The notes under the pieces are model-generated. The model was not told the DNA's origin and did not search any database. It saw only the letters and a list, made by a program, of their open reading frames with translations. Below are positions 37,109-45,140 of a stretch of 64,000 nucleotides of DNA, in pieces. The first letter of the stretch is position 1; the number at the start of each line of letters is the position of its first letter. Where the stretch lies: NCBI RefSeq assembly GCF_002879645.1, contig NZ_PNRE01000047.1:1-64000 (forward strand), written 5' to 3'. A program made the translations under genes and the position numbers. The DNA is from Halomonas heilongjiangensis (GTDB lineage: Bacteria > Pseudomonadota > Gammaproteobacteria > Pseudomonadales > Halomonadaceae).

Positions 37109-37436
37109 CGGCCGATCATCGGTCTAGGTCTACCGCTGCATCGGTTGACGCTTCATCAGTCATTGTTTATAAGAGAAAGGGTCACGCCTCGCCGCGTGGC
37201 GCTCATCCACTCAACGAAGACCCGCCCTTCATGCTCTGGTCAACCCGCGGCAATACATCCGGCACCTGGCATCCCGTTTCCCATAACGCGATGCGAGCAT
37301 GCCCGTTGCCGTGTGCCAGTAGCTAACTGATTGAAGGACGCTGGCCGCGGCACTTGTCGCGGCCAAGCTATCACCTCCCCCTGGTCATATTTTGTTCGCG
37401 CACAAGCCCCGGCCTCCTGACCCAAGGAGACTGAGA
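37109..37436. other. Intergenic region with promoter and structured leader upstream of the DUF1127 gene
   Basis: Contains a good sigma-70 promoter at 37145-37173 and then about 260 bases of apparent leader before the DUF1127 start. A hairpin GGCCGCG/CGCGGCC lies at 37343-37364. No protein-like frame with a ribosome site is present. The leader may be a regulated 5' UTR or carry a small RNA. Confidence 0.5.
37145..37173 (+). promoter_or_regulatory. Sigma-70 promoter
   Basis: TTGACG (37145-37150), a 17-base spacer, and TATAAG (37168-37173) match the consensus at optimal spacing. Transcription would begin near 37180, well upstream of the DUF1127 gene. Confidence 0.6.
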
Positions 37437-37697
37437 ATGGCAATTGCACGTACCGCCAAAGGGATAATTCGTAGCGTTCGCGCGCACTACACCAAGCGAC
37501 GTCAATACGCCGAACTGAGGGAGTGCGACCCCCGCATGCTCCGGGACATCGGCCTGCGCTGGGAGCGCGGCAACCTGGTAGCGATCAACCCGGAACGCGA
37601 GCAAGCCACCGCTCCGGCGAGGCCCACGCCGCGCAACAAGGCGGTTGAACCGGCACCATCGGCAGTCTGTCCCTGCTGTGGCGCCAGGCTGGCTTAG
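37437..37697 (+). CDS. DUF1127 family small basic protein
   Basis: An 86-residue protein. The YjiS-like domain occupies the first 50 residues: RAHYTKRRQYAELRECDPRM, then LRDIGLRWERGNL, the usual YxxLxxLxDxxLxDIGLxR pattern. The C-terminus carries a CPCCGARL motif, two Cys pairs that could bind zinc, an extension not typical of short DUF1127 proteins. AAGGAGA precedes the ATG. DUF1127 proteins in other bacteria affect phosphate/carbon metabolism and bind RNA; the role here is unknown. Confidence 0.85.
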   Translation: MAIARTAKGIIRSVRAHYTKRRQYAELRECDPRMLRDIGLRWERGNLVAINPEREQATAPARPTPRNKAVEPAPSAVCPCCGARLA

Positions 37698-37699
37698 CC

Positions 37700-37736
37700 A
37701 AGGCCCCGGTCACAGGACGTGACCGGGGCCTTTTCC
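37700..37736 (+). terminator. Intrinsic terminator of the DUF1127 gene
   Basis: A perfect 14-bp stem AAGGCCCCGGTCAC (37700-37713) / GTGACCGGGGCCTT (37719-37732) with a five-base loop is followed by TTCCC after the TT pair. It can act in both directions because A residues precede it, also serving the convergent ldtD gene poorly. Confidence 0.85.
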
Positions 37737-37779
37737 CTCACCGCCGAACGCCGCGTTCCTCGTGCCGCAGGGCACCCTG

Positions 37780-39417
37780 CTACAATTCGAGCGGCCGGTC
37801 CAGCGCCTCCAGCAAGACCTCGTCGCGCTGGTAGATGTCCGGGCGGAAGGCCAGTTCGCCGTCCTCGGCGGCGTGCACCGTCCAGTAGTGCAGGATCACC
37901 GGCACGCGCTTCGCCAGCCGCACATTGCGGGTCTGGCCGCTGTCGATCAGTGCCTGGATGTCATGGCCGCTGTCGGTATCGTCGAACAGCAGCTGGGCGA
38001 ACTCCAGCACGCCCTGCACCCGGATGCAGCCGGAGCTGAAGGCGCGCTGTTCGCGGGCGAACAGCCCCTGGGCGGGGGTATCGTGGAGATAGACCATGTG
38101 GTCGTTGGGGAAGCGGATCGCCACCTGCCCCAGGGCATTCTGCGGCCCCGGCGCCTGGCGCAGCATGACATTGCCGGGCCGCTCCCAGTCGACCTCCCAG
38201 GGATCGAGGGGCACACCCGAGGGGCCCAGCACCTGGATCCTTTCCCGCCACAGGTAGCCGAGGTCCTGGCGTACCGCCGGCAGCACGTCCTCGCGCAGGA
38301 TGGTGGGTGGGATCGTCCAGGTCGGGTTGACGGTCAGGTGGGTGATCTCGGAGCGCAGCGAGGGGGTGCGCCGGTAGGGCCGCCCCACCACGATGCGCGA
38401 GCGCCAGATCTCGCCATCGGGACGGAAGTAGCTGATCTGGTAGCCGGCGATGTCCACCAGCACGAAGGCGTCGGGCAGGCCATGCAGCAGCCATCGGGCC
38501 CGCTCGAGATTGAGGCGGATCTGGTCGATGCGCTCGTCCACCGGTACGTCGAGCGCCGCCCGGGTCCGTGTCCCGACGATGCCGTCTGCCTCCAGCAGGT
38601 GGCGACGCTGGAAGCGCCGCACCGCCGCTTCCAGTCGCTCGTCATAGTGGCGCGGATCCGGGGCTTCCAGCTCGAGCTCCGCCACGTTGACGCCATCCAC
38701 CGCCACCAGCTCCAGCTCACCGATCACCGACAACCGCTCGCGCAGCACCACCACGTCATCGTCGATCTCGCCCGGACGCAGCGCCCGGTCCCGGGCCGGC
38801 AGGCTCGGCCAGCCGCCGAGGCGCTCGAGGTTGCGATAGCGAGCCAGGCCGGTCCGCAACCGCTCATAGGGCGCATAGGCGGGACGCACCGCGGCGAAGG
38901 CCTGCTCGAAGCGCTGGGCATCCACCGCCCGGGAGTATGCCGCCAGGTCCAGCGGTGGGGCGGCGATCGGCACCTCCCAGTCGGGGTCGATGCCGCGGGG
39001 ATCCAGCTTGCCACGCTGCAGATGCCGCAAGGCCGTCAGCAATACCCGGCTGGCGTGCAGGTCGAAACGGGCCTGCTGTTCGGGATCGGCCTCGTTCTCA
39101 TAGGCCCGCCGATGCCCCGCCACCAGGGCGTCCGGCCGATAATCCTCGGGGATCAACCCATCGCCATCCAGGGTATGCAGCGCCGCGGCAAAGGCGGCCA
39201 CCGTGCGGGAATCCGTCCAGGCCGGGCGTTGCCCGCGCACCGCATAGAAGGCCTGCAAGTCATCGCTCGCCTCGGCCAACAGGGCGGTGATGGCGGCTTC
39301 GAGGGGTGACGCTGACTCACCCTCACTCGGTTCTTCCTGCCCCGAGACGAGGGCCACCGGCATGAGCAGGGCCAACAGCAAGGAAATGAGGAAGATCCTG
39401 CCTGCGCGAGCGTGCAT
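37780..39417 (-). CDS. ldtD: L,D-transpeptidase, LdtD (YcbB) type
   Basis: A 545-residue exported enzyme. A signal peptide (about 1-26, ending LVSGQ) leads to a scaffold domain, a peptidoglycan-binding domain (ERLEAAVRRFQRRHLLEADGIVGTRTRAAL, about 255-285) and the YkuD catalytic domain, with His in the MVYLHDTP region and the nucleophile Cys464 in FSSGCIRV. It forms 3-3 cross-links in the wall, bypassing penicillin-sensitive transpeptidases. It is divergent from a second, smaller L,D-transpeptidase-like gene. Confidence 0.92.
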   Translation of the reverse strand: MHARAGRIFLISLLLALLMPVALVSGQEEPSEGESASPLEAAITALLAEASDDLQAFYAVRGQRPAWTDSRTVAAFAAALHTLDGDGLIPEDYRPDALVAGHRRAYENEADPEQQARFDLHASRVLLTALRHLQRGKLDPRGIDPDWEVPIAAPPLDLAAYSRAVDAQRFEQAFAAVRPAYAPYERLRTGLARYRNLERLGGWPSLPARDRALRPGEIDDDVVVLRERLSVIGELELVAVDGVNVAELELEAPDPRHYDERLEAAVRRFQRRHLLEADGIVGTRTRAALDVPVDERIDQIRLNLERARWLLHGLPDAFVLVDIAGYQISYFRPDGEIWRSRIVVGRPYRRTPSLRSEITHLTVNPTWTIPPTILREDVLPAVRQDLGYLWRERIQVLGPSGVPLDPWEVDWERPGNVMLRQAPGPQNALGQVAIRFPNDHMVYLHDTPAQGLFAREQRAFSSGCIRVQGVLEFAQLLFDDTDSGHDIQALIDSGQTRNVRLAKRVPVILHYWTVHAAEDGELAFRPDIYQRDEVLLEALDRPLEL

Positions 39418-39545
39418 CGTCCTGAACTCCTGCGTTGATGGAGGCGCCTGGTCATCCTGACCCTCATGGTCATAATAGTGCCAGATAGGGGGGTACAGGG
39501 AAGCAGCCCCCTTCCTTGCGCCAGAACGAACGCCACGGGGCCCCC

Positions 39546-40256
39546 ATGACGCGACTCCTGCTTCCCCTGATGACCGGCTCGCTGCTGGTCAGCCTGTCGG
39601 CCGCCGCCGACGACTTCCTCGCCCAGGTACTGCACCCCGACCTACTCCGACCCGCGCCCCTGGCGCACACCCTGACCCGACTGGCACCGAACGCCGACCG
39701 CCGAGTCCTGCAACTCGCCGCCAGCGCCCTGAACTGCGCGGCTCCCGAGGCCGGCCGTCTCGCGGTGATCGACTACTCCCTGCCCTCCACCGAGCCACGC
39801 CTCTGGGTGTTTGACCTCGACCGGGGCGAATTGCTGTTCGAGGAGCTGGTCTCCCATGGGCAGGGCTCGGGAGATGCCGAAGCCACGCTGTTCTCCAACA
39901 CCCCGGAAAGCCACCAGTCGAGCCTGGGGCTGTTCCGCACCCTGAACAGCTACTACGGCCGCAATGGCTACTCGCTGCGACTGGAAGGACTGGAGCCGGG
40001 TGTCAACGACCTGGCCTACCAGCGCGCCATCGTGATGCATGGTGCCGACTACGTCAGCGAGGCCTTTATCCGGCGGACGGGCCGGCTGGGCCGCAGCCAC
40101 GGCTGCCCGGCGGTGCGCCAGGAGGTGACCTACCCGCTGATCGACAGCCTCAAGGAGGATCACTACCTGTTCGCCTACTATCCCGACCCTGAGTGGCTGG
40201 AGAGCTCCGCCTTCCTGGGTTGCGAGCGTGACGAGCGCCCGTTGGCCATGCAGTAG
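39546..40256 (+). CDS. Murein L,D-transpeptidase catalytic-domain family protein
   Basis: A 236-residue exported protein of the YkuD-like 2 family. A signal peptide (residues 1-21, ending LSAAAD) is followed by a single catalytic domain with IVMHGADYVSEAFI (His), then GRSHGCPAV with the nucleophile Cys187. The start at ATG 39546 has only a weak GGGG site. These enzymes are smaller relatives of LdtD that may trim or cross-link wall peptides. Divergent from ldtD. Confidence 0.88.
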   Translation: MTRLLLPLMTGSLLVSLSAAADDFLAQVLHPDLLRPAPLAHTLTRLAPNADRRVLQLAASALNCAAPEAGRLAVIDYSLPSTEPRLWVFDLDRGELLFEELVSHGQGSGDAEATLFSNTPESHQSSLGLFRTLNSYYGRNGYSLRLEGLEPGVNDLAYQRAIVMHGADYVSEAFIRRTGRLGRSHGCPAVRQEVTYPLIDSLKEDHYLFAYYPDPEWLESSAFLGCERDERPLAMQ

Positions 40257-40273
40257 GCACTTCCCCAGGCACC

Positions 40274-40310
40274 AAGGCGGGGCATCCTGGCCCCGCCTTG
40301 CCCTTTCTTG
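40274..40310 (+). terminator. Terminator after the small L,D-transpeptidase gene
   Basis: AAGGCGGGGC (40274-40283) pairs with GCCCCGCCTT (40290-40299) around a six-base loop, followed by GCCCTTTCTT. Seventeen bases after the stop codon. Confidence 0.75.
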
Positions 40311-40393
40311 CAGCGCAGCAGACCCTGCTCACGCCTCGCCACCTCCCCTCGACTCATAGCCAACCATATGAAATAAAAGAAATACCACAAAGT

Positions 40394-40409
40394 TGGCAGC
40401 CGCCTTGCT
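40394..40409 (+). promoter_or_regulatory. Sigma-54 promoter of narK
   Basis: TGGCAGC-CGCC-TTGCT. The invariant GG (40395-40396) and GC (40407-40408) have the required 10-base spacing. Transcription would start near 40420, leaving a leader of about 115 bases before narK. Confidence 0.75.
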
Positions 40410-40476
40410 TGGGATAGACCAGATAATGGTAGGCGTGGACCAGGCTCCCCCAGGAGTACGAGTGCGTCGAACCTGA

Positions 40477-40492
40477 CCTTCAACGATGAAGG
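40477..40492 (+). promoter_or_regulatory. Hexaloop hairpin in the narK leader, possible ANTAR target
   Basis: CCTTC-AACGAT-GAAGG: a 5-bp stem with a six-base loop having A at position 1 and G at position 4, the loop rule for ANTAR-protein binding sites. Only one such hairpin is clear here and no terminator follows it, so the control mode is uncertain. Confidence 0.45.
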
Positions 40493-40535
40493 ACACGTTC
40501 CCGGATTCGCTACCATCCAACGCGAGGCCTGACCC

Positions 40536-41888
40536 ATGGATATTCTCAACAAGGCCAACAGGATTCGCCTGTTGAACTTCAGTTCCCCCCAGATGCGTGC
40601 CTTCCACTTCTCGTGGTTCGCCTTCCATATCTGCTTCTTCGGCTGGTTCGGCATTGCACCGTTGATGGCGGTGGTCCGCGAGGACCTCGCCCTCACCCAG
40701 ACCCAGATCGGCAATACCATCATCGCCTCGGTGGCCATCACCGTGATCGTACGCTTGCTGATCGGCGTGCTCTGCGACCGCATCGGACCGCGCAAGGCCT
40801 ACAGCGGCCTGCTGATCCTCGGCTCGATTCCCGTCATGGGCATCGGTTTCGCCAACAGCTTCGAGACCTTCCTGCTCGCACGGCTGGCCATCGGCGCCAT
40901 CGGCGCATCCTTCGTGATCACCCAGTACCACACCACCATGATGTTCGCCCCCAACGTGGTCGGCACCGCCAACGCCACCAGCGCCGGTTGGGGCAACCTG
41001 GGCGGCGGTACCACCCAGATCCTGATGCCGCTGATCTTCTCCGGCCTGCTGATGCTCGGCGTCAACGAGGCACTGGGCTGGCGGCTGGCCATGGTAGTGC
41101 CCGGCGTGGTGCTGTTCATCACCGGCATCTGCTACTACCTGTTCACCCAGGACGCCCCCAACGGCAACTTCGATGAGCTGCGTGCCCGCGGCGAGCTGCC
41201 GCCGGCCAATGGCGAAAACGGCGCCGGCAAGAGCTTCCTGGCCGCGGCCAAGGACATCCGTGTCTGGGCGCTGTTCGTGGTCTACGCCATCTGCTTCGGC
41301 GTCGAGCTGACCATCAACAACATCGCCGCCATCTACTTCTTCGACCACTTCGACCTGACACTGGCCACCGCCGGGATGATCGCCGGCCTGTTCGGGCTGA
41401 TGAACGTCTTCGCCCGCACCATGGGCGGCGTCTTCTCCGATCTCTTTGCCCGCAACGGCGGTCTCAAGGGGCGGGTACGCTGGCTGTTCATCGCCCTGGT
41501 CTGCGAGGGCATCGCCCTGATCGGCTTCTCGCAGATGCATGTGCTGTCGTACGCCATCGGCATCATGCTGGTGTTCAGCCTCTTCGTGCAGATGGCCGAA
41601 GGTGCCACCTATGGCGTGGTGCCCTTCATCAACAAGAAGGCGCTGGGGGCGGTAGCCGGCATCGTCGGCGCCGGCGGCAACGTCGGTGCGGTGGCCGCCG
41701 CCTTCCTGTTCCGCTCGGAGGCGATCACCTACCAGCAGGGGCTCTTCTACCTGGGCCTGGTCGTACTGGTGCTGGCCTCCTTCGCCCTGCTGGTGCGCTT
41801 CTCGGAGGAAACCGAGGCCGAGGAGGCCAAGGCCTACCGCGAGGCCATGGGCGAAGACAGCGGTGCCGGCGCCCTGTCGCTGCGTTGA
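40536..41888 (+). CDS. narK: MFS nitrate/nitrite transporter
   Basis: A 450-residue, 12-segment major-facilitator protein. The nitrate-signature motifs are present: GWGNLGGGTTQ (residues 151-161, after helix 5) and AGIVGAGGNVGAVAA (helix 11), plus RLLIGVLCDRIGPRKAY in the first intracellular loop. It imports nitrate, possibly exchanging nitrite. It lies directly upstream of a nitrate-sensing antiterminator gene and behind a sigma-54 promoter, so it belongs to assimilation and not respiration. Confidence 0.93.
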   Translation: MDILNKANRIRLLNFSSPQMRAFHFSWFAFHICFFGWFGIAPLMAVVREDLALTQTQIGNTIIASVAITVIVRLLIGVLCDRIGPRKAYSGLLILGSIPVMGIGFANSFETFLLARLAIGAIGASFVITQYHTTMMFAPNVVGTANATSAGWGNLGGGTTQILMPLIFSGLLMLGVNEALGWRLAMVVPGVVLFITGICYYLFTQDAPNGNFDELRARGELPPANGENGAGKSFLAAAKDIRVWALFVVYAICFGVELTINNIAAIYFFDHFDLTLATAGMIAGLFGLMNVFARTMGGVFSDLFARNGGLKGRVRWLFIALVCEGIALIGFSQMHVLSYAIGIMLVFSLFVQMAEGATYGVVPFINKKALGAVAGIVGAGGNVGAVAAAFLFRSEAITYQQGLFYLGLVVLVLASFALLVRFSEETEAEEAKAYREAMGEDSGAGALSLR

Positions 41889-41911
41889 TTCACCCGCCCG
41901 ATCGCGTGCTT

Positions 41912-41936
41912 GCCGCCGCCCCACCGGGGCGGCGGC
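41912..41936 (+). terminator. Strong hairpin after narK
   Basis: GCCGCCGCCCC (41912-41922) and GGGGCGGCGGC (41926-41936) form an 11-bp GC stem with a 3-base loop, 24 bases after the narK stop. No U-run follows; it probably separates narK from nasR transcription, which has its own promoter just downstream. Confidence 0.5.
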
Positions 41937-41953
41937 AGTCGTCGGGAACGAAC

Positions 41954-41969
41954 TGGCACGGAACTTGCG
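41954..41969 (+). promoter_or_regulatory. Sigma-54 promoter of nasR
   Basis: TGGCACG-GAAC-TTGCG, identical to the consensus at every strongly conserved position and with the correct GG-N10-GC spacing. It lies 57 bases before the nasR ATG. Confidence 0.88.
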
Positions 41970-42025
41970 AATTAGATGCAGGAGCGTCTCGCTTCCAGAG
42001 CGACACCGAAGAGGTCAACGAACCC

Positions 42026-43309
42026 ATGAATCCTGCCGAACGCCTGTTACTCGCCGCCAAGCGCTGCGAGATCGACAACCTGGAGCACCTCGCCACCACC
42101 TGCGAGATCGTCGGAGACATCAGCCGCTTCATCCACGCACTGCAGAAGGAGCGCGGTGCCTCCAATGTCTACCTGGCTTCCCGTGGCGAGCGCTTCGCCG
42201 ATCACCGCCAGGAGCGCGTCGAGGAGTGCCTGCAGACCGAGCGAATCATGCGCCAGCGTCTGGACACCCTGGCCAGTGACGGCAGCCGGCCGGCGGCCGG
42301 GGCCCGGCTGCTTGGGCGTATCGCCCGGGTCTGGTACGCCCTGGACAGCCTCGGCGCCCTGCGGGGCCACATCGAGACCCTGACCATCACCGCCGACGAG
42401 GCCACCCTGACCTTCAACCGGCTGATCAGCGGCCTGCTCTCGGTGGTCTTCGATGCCGCGGATACCGCCGGCGACCCCGAGATCACCCACGCCCTGGTGG
42501 CCATCTTCCATTTCATGCAGGGCAAGGAACTGGCCGGCCAGGAACGTGCCTGTGGTGCCATCGGCTTCACCGCCGGCGGCTTCGACACTCCCCATCGCCG
42601 GCTGCTGCGCCACCTCGTCGACGCCCAGCAGCGCTGCTTCGACACCTTCGCCGAGTTCGCCACGCCTCAGGCACGTCGTCGCTGGCACGAGGGACTTCCC
42701 CCACGCACCCAGGCCGGCGTCCAGCAGCTGCGGGAAATGGCCGGCAGCGATATCCCCCGCCCCGATACCCGTCGAAGTCTCGGGGAAACCTGGTATGAGC
42801 TGACCACCCGGCGCATCGACGCCATGAAACGGGTGGAGGAGGCCCTGGCCGACGAGCTCTCGGCGATGTGCCGTGACAAGATCGCCGTTTCACGCCAGGA
42901 GATGGCCGATCTCGTGGCCCTGCGCGCGACCCTGACGTCAAACGGCTCTTCGCCGCCCATGTGTCAGCAACTGGTCGACCTGTTCGACGGCGAACCCTGC
43001 CACGAGCTGGGCATCCTTACCGCCAATGCCGTCGATTCCCAGCTCAATCGCTCGCTGATCGAACTGATGCAGGTCCAGGCCTCTCGCCTCCAGGCCCTCG
43101 GCGACGAATTGGAGACCACACGCAAGGCGCTGCGCGAACGCAAGCTCGTCGAGCGTGCCAAGGGACTGATCATGGCCCACCAGGAGATGACCGAAGAGGA
43201 GGCCTACCGCTTCCTGCGCAAGGCCTCGATGGACCAGAGCAAGAGCATGGCCGCCATGGCCCGCTCCATCCTCGACCTCTCCGATATCCTGCAGAAACGG
43301 CGCCTCTGA
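42026..43309 (+). CDS. nasR: NasR-type nitrate-responsive antiterminator (NIT + ANTAR)
   Basis: A 427-residue protein. Residues about 25-290 form an all-helical NIT (nitrate/nitrite sensor) domain (VGDISRFIHALQKERGASNVYLASRG matches its opening). The C-terminal 60 residues are an ANTAR RNA-binding domain (LVERAKGLIMAHQEMTEEEAY then RFLRKASMDQSKSMAAMA). When nitrate binds, NasR holds leader RNA in an antitermination form, letting nitrate assimilation genes be read. Start at ATG 42026 behind AAGAGG; the longer frame upstream overlaps the narK end. It has its own near-perfect sigma-54 promoter. Confidence 0.93.
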   Translation: MNPAERLLLAAKRCEIDNLEHLATTCEIVGDISRFIHALQKERGASNVYLASRGERFADHRQERVEECLQTERIMRQRLDTLASDGSRPAAGARLLGRIARVWYALDSLGALRGHIETLTITADEATLTFNRLISGLLSVVFDAADTAGDPEITHALVAIFHFMQGKELAGQERACGAIGFTAGGFDTPHRRLLRHLVDAQQRCFDTFAEFATPQARRRWHEGLPPRTQAGVQQLREMAGSDIPRPDTRRSLGETWYELTTRRIDAMKRVEEALADELSAMCRDKIAVSRQEMADLVALRATLTSNGSSPPMCQQLVDLFDGEPCHELGILTANAVDSQLNRSLIELMQVQASRLQALGDELETTRKALRERKLVERAKGLIMAHQEMTEEEAYRFLRKASMDQSKSMAAMARSILDLSDILQKRRL

Positions 43310-43363
43310 GGCACGGCACCGGTACTGGATGGCCGGGCCTCGCGCCAGCGCGAGCTACACGGC

Positions 43364-43750
43364 TCAGTCCAGCAGTGCCGCAGGCAGCGTGAGTTCCATG
43401 CCCAGCAGCAGGAACGAGAGCGTCTTGCCATGGCCATCCAGGTTCAGGGCGCCGTTGACGCCGCCCTGCAACACGTCGTCGATCACCAGGTTCATGCCGG
43501 CAAGCCCCGGCAGCAGGTAGCGGCGCACGCGGCTGGCGCCGCGGTGGGCGAACAGCGCCAGCACCCGCTCCTCGGTGACCTGCGCCACCAGCGTCTCGTA
43601 GTGGCGCGGGTCATAGGCGAACAGCGCCAGGTTGAGCCGGTCGCCCTTGTCGCCGGCGCGGGCATGGGCCAGGCGATGCAGTGCCACGCCGGGGCGCTCG
43701 CTGCCGCACTCGCTCACGGCACCGGCCGTGGTCGCTTCAACGCGTGGCAT
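43364..43750 (-). CDS. AtuA-like C-terminal domain protein (ferredoxin-like fold)
   Basis: A 128-residue protein matching the small domain found at the C-terminus of, or next to, AtuA/DUF1446 proteins: LHRLAHARAGDKGDRLNLALFAYD, then FAHRGASRVRRYLLPGLAGMNLVIDDVLQGG. Start at ATG 43750 with AAAGGAG; it overlaps the 3' end of the DUF1446 gene by 14 bases. The two probably form one complex. Confidence 0.88.
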   Translation of the reverse strand: MPRVEATTAGAVSECGSERPGVALHRLAHARAGDKGDRLNLALFAYDPRHYETLVAQVTEERVLALFAHRGASRVRRYLLPGLAGMNLVIDDVLQGGVNGALNLDGHGKTLSFLLLGMELTLPAALLD

Positions 43751-45140
43751 GGGCTGGGCTCCTTTCGTCGGCCGGACGCGCATCGAACAGCGTGGCGAAG
43801 GCGTCCACATCGCTACGCTTGACCAGATAGGAAGACGTGCACACCCGCCGCTGGAACTGTCGGCGCACCCCGCCGCCGCCGGCCGGACCGGCGCAGTAGA
43901 GCGCCAGCAGCTCCTGAGTGGCGCGCTCCACCCAGCGTCGCTCGGCGTGCTCGGCGGCCAGCCGCAGGCGGTAGTCGCCGCTGGCGCTGCCTGGCATCGT
44001 GCGCTGCAGGTCGCCGGCATCGCTGTCGAAGACGCTGGCGTGGCCGACGATGTCCAGCCGCGAGCGCAACTCCGGTGGCGCACGAAATGTCAGCCGCTCG
44101 CGCAGCACCTCGGCGGCGAGCCGGGCCCGGGCCAGGGCGTTGGGCCCGGCGTAGGAGATCTCCGCCTCGCCCTGCCAGCCGCCCTCGTAGCAGACGGTGG
44201 TCTTGAGCCGCTGCGGGGCCGGCTTGCCGCGGATGCCGCTGACCGCCACCCGGTCGGGGCCGATCTCCTCCACCCGCACGGAGGAAAGATCCACCACCAC
44301 GTCGGGCGTCAGGTAGTTGGCCGGGTCGTGCACTTCGTAGAGCAGCTGCTCCTTGACCGTGCGCGCGGTGACCATGCCGCCGGTGTCGACGGGCTTGGTC
44401 ACCACCAGGCTGCCGTCCTCCTCCACCTCGATGATCGGATAGCCGACCCGCGCCAGGTTCGGCACCTCCTTGCGGCCGGGGTCGGCGAAGTAGCCACCGC
44501 TGACCTGGGCCCCGCATTCGGCGAGGTGTCCGGCCATCATGCCGGCGGCCAGGCGATCCCAGTCGTCCCAGGCCCAGCCGAAGTGATGCACCAGCGGGGC
44601 CAGGAACAGCGCCGGGTCGGCCACCCGGCCGGTGACCACCACCTCGGCACCGAGCTCGAGGGCCTCGACCAGGGGCGCCGCCCCCAGATAGACGTTGGCC
44701 GAGATCAGCGCCATCTCGCCGGGCAGCTCGCGGTTTTCCGCCTCCCAGCGCTGTAGCTCCAGCTCACCGAGGCGAGCGCGGATATCGTCGCCATGGACCC
44801 GGCCGATGCTCGCCCCGCCGCGCCCCGTACGGGCGGCCAGCTCGGCCACCACACGGCAGGCGCCATCCGGGTTGGCGGCACCGAAGTTGCCGAGGATCGC
44901 AATGCCATGGCGCAGGCAGTCGTCGAGCACCGGCGTCAGCAGCTCTTCCAATAGCGGCTCGAAGCCGGCCGAAGGGTCGTCGCGCATGGCGCGATGGGCG
45001 GCGGCCAGGGTGCGTTCCCCCAGGGTCTCGAAGACCAGGGCCGATGGCTGGCCACGGCGAATCAGCTCGGCCACGACGGGAATCGCCGCATCGGTACGGT
45101 CACCGGAGAAGCCGGCCCCGCTCCCCAACAGGAAGGTCAT
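43737..45140 (-). CDS. Acyclic-terpene-utilisation AtuA-like protein (DUF1446)
   Basis: A 467-residue protein of the AtuA/DUF1446 family: LGSGAGFSGDR at residues 5-15, ILGNFGAANPDGA near 87-99, the ANVYLGAAPLVEALELGAEVVVTGRVADPAL block near 160-190 and YAGPNALARARLA near 325. AtuA is required for citronellol/geraniol use in Pseudomonas, its reaction being unclear; relatives occur in other organic-acid pathways. The start at ATG 45140 overlaps the transporter stop by four bases. No acyl-CoA carboxylase genes are nearby, so the substrate may not be a terpene. Confidence 0.88.
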   Translation of the reverse strand: MTFLLGSGAGFSGDRTDAAIPVVAELIRRGQPSALVFETLGERTLAAAHRAMRDDPSAGFEPLLEELLTPVLDDCLRHGIAILGNFGAANPDGACRVVAELAARTGRGGASIGRVHGDDIRARLGELELQRWEAENRELPGEMALISANVYLGAAPLVEALELGAEVVVTGRVADPALFLAPLVHHFGWAWDDWDRLAAGMMAGHLAECGAQVSGGYFADPGRKEVPNLARVGYPIIEVEEDGSLVVTKPVDTGGMVTARTVKEQLLYEVHDPANYLTPDVVVDLSSVRVEEIGPDRVAVSGIRGKPAPQRLKTTVCYEGGWQGEAEISYAGPNALARARLAAEVLRERLTFRAPPELRSRLDIVGHASVFDSDAGDLQRTMPGSASGDYRLRLAAEHAERRWVERATQELLALYCAGPAGGGGVRRQFQRRVCTSSYLVKRSDVDAFATLFDARPADERSPAHATR

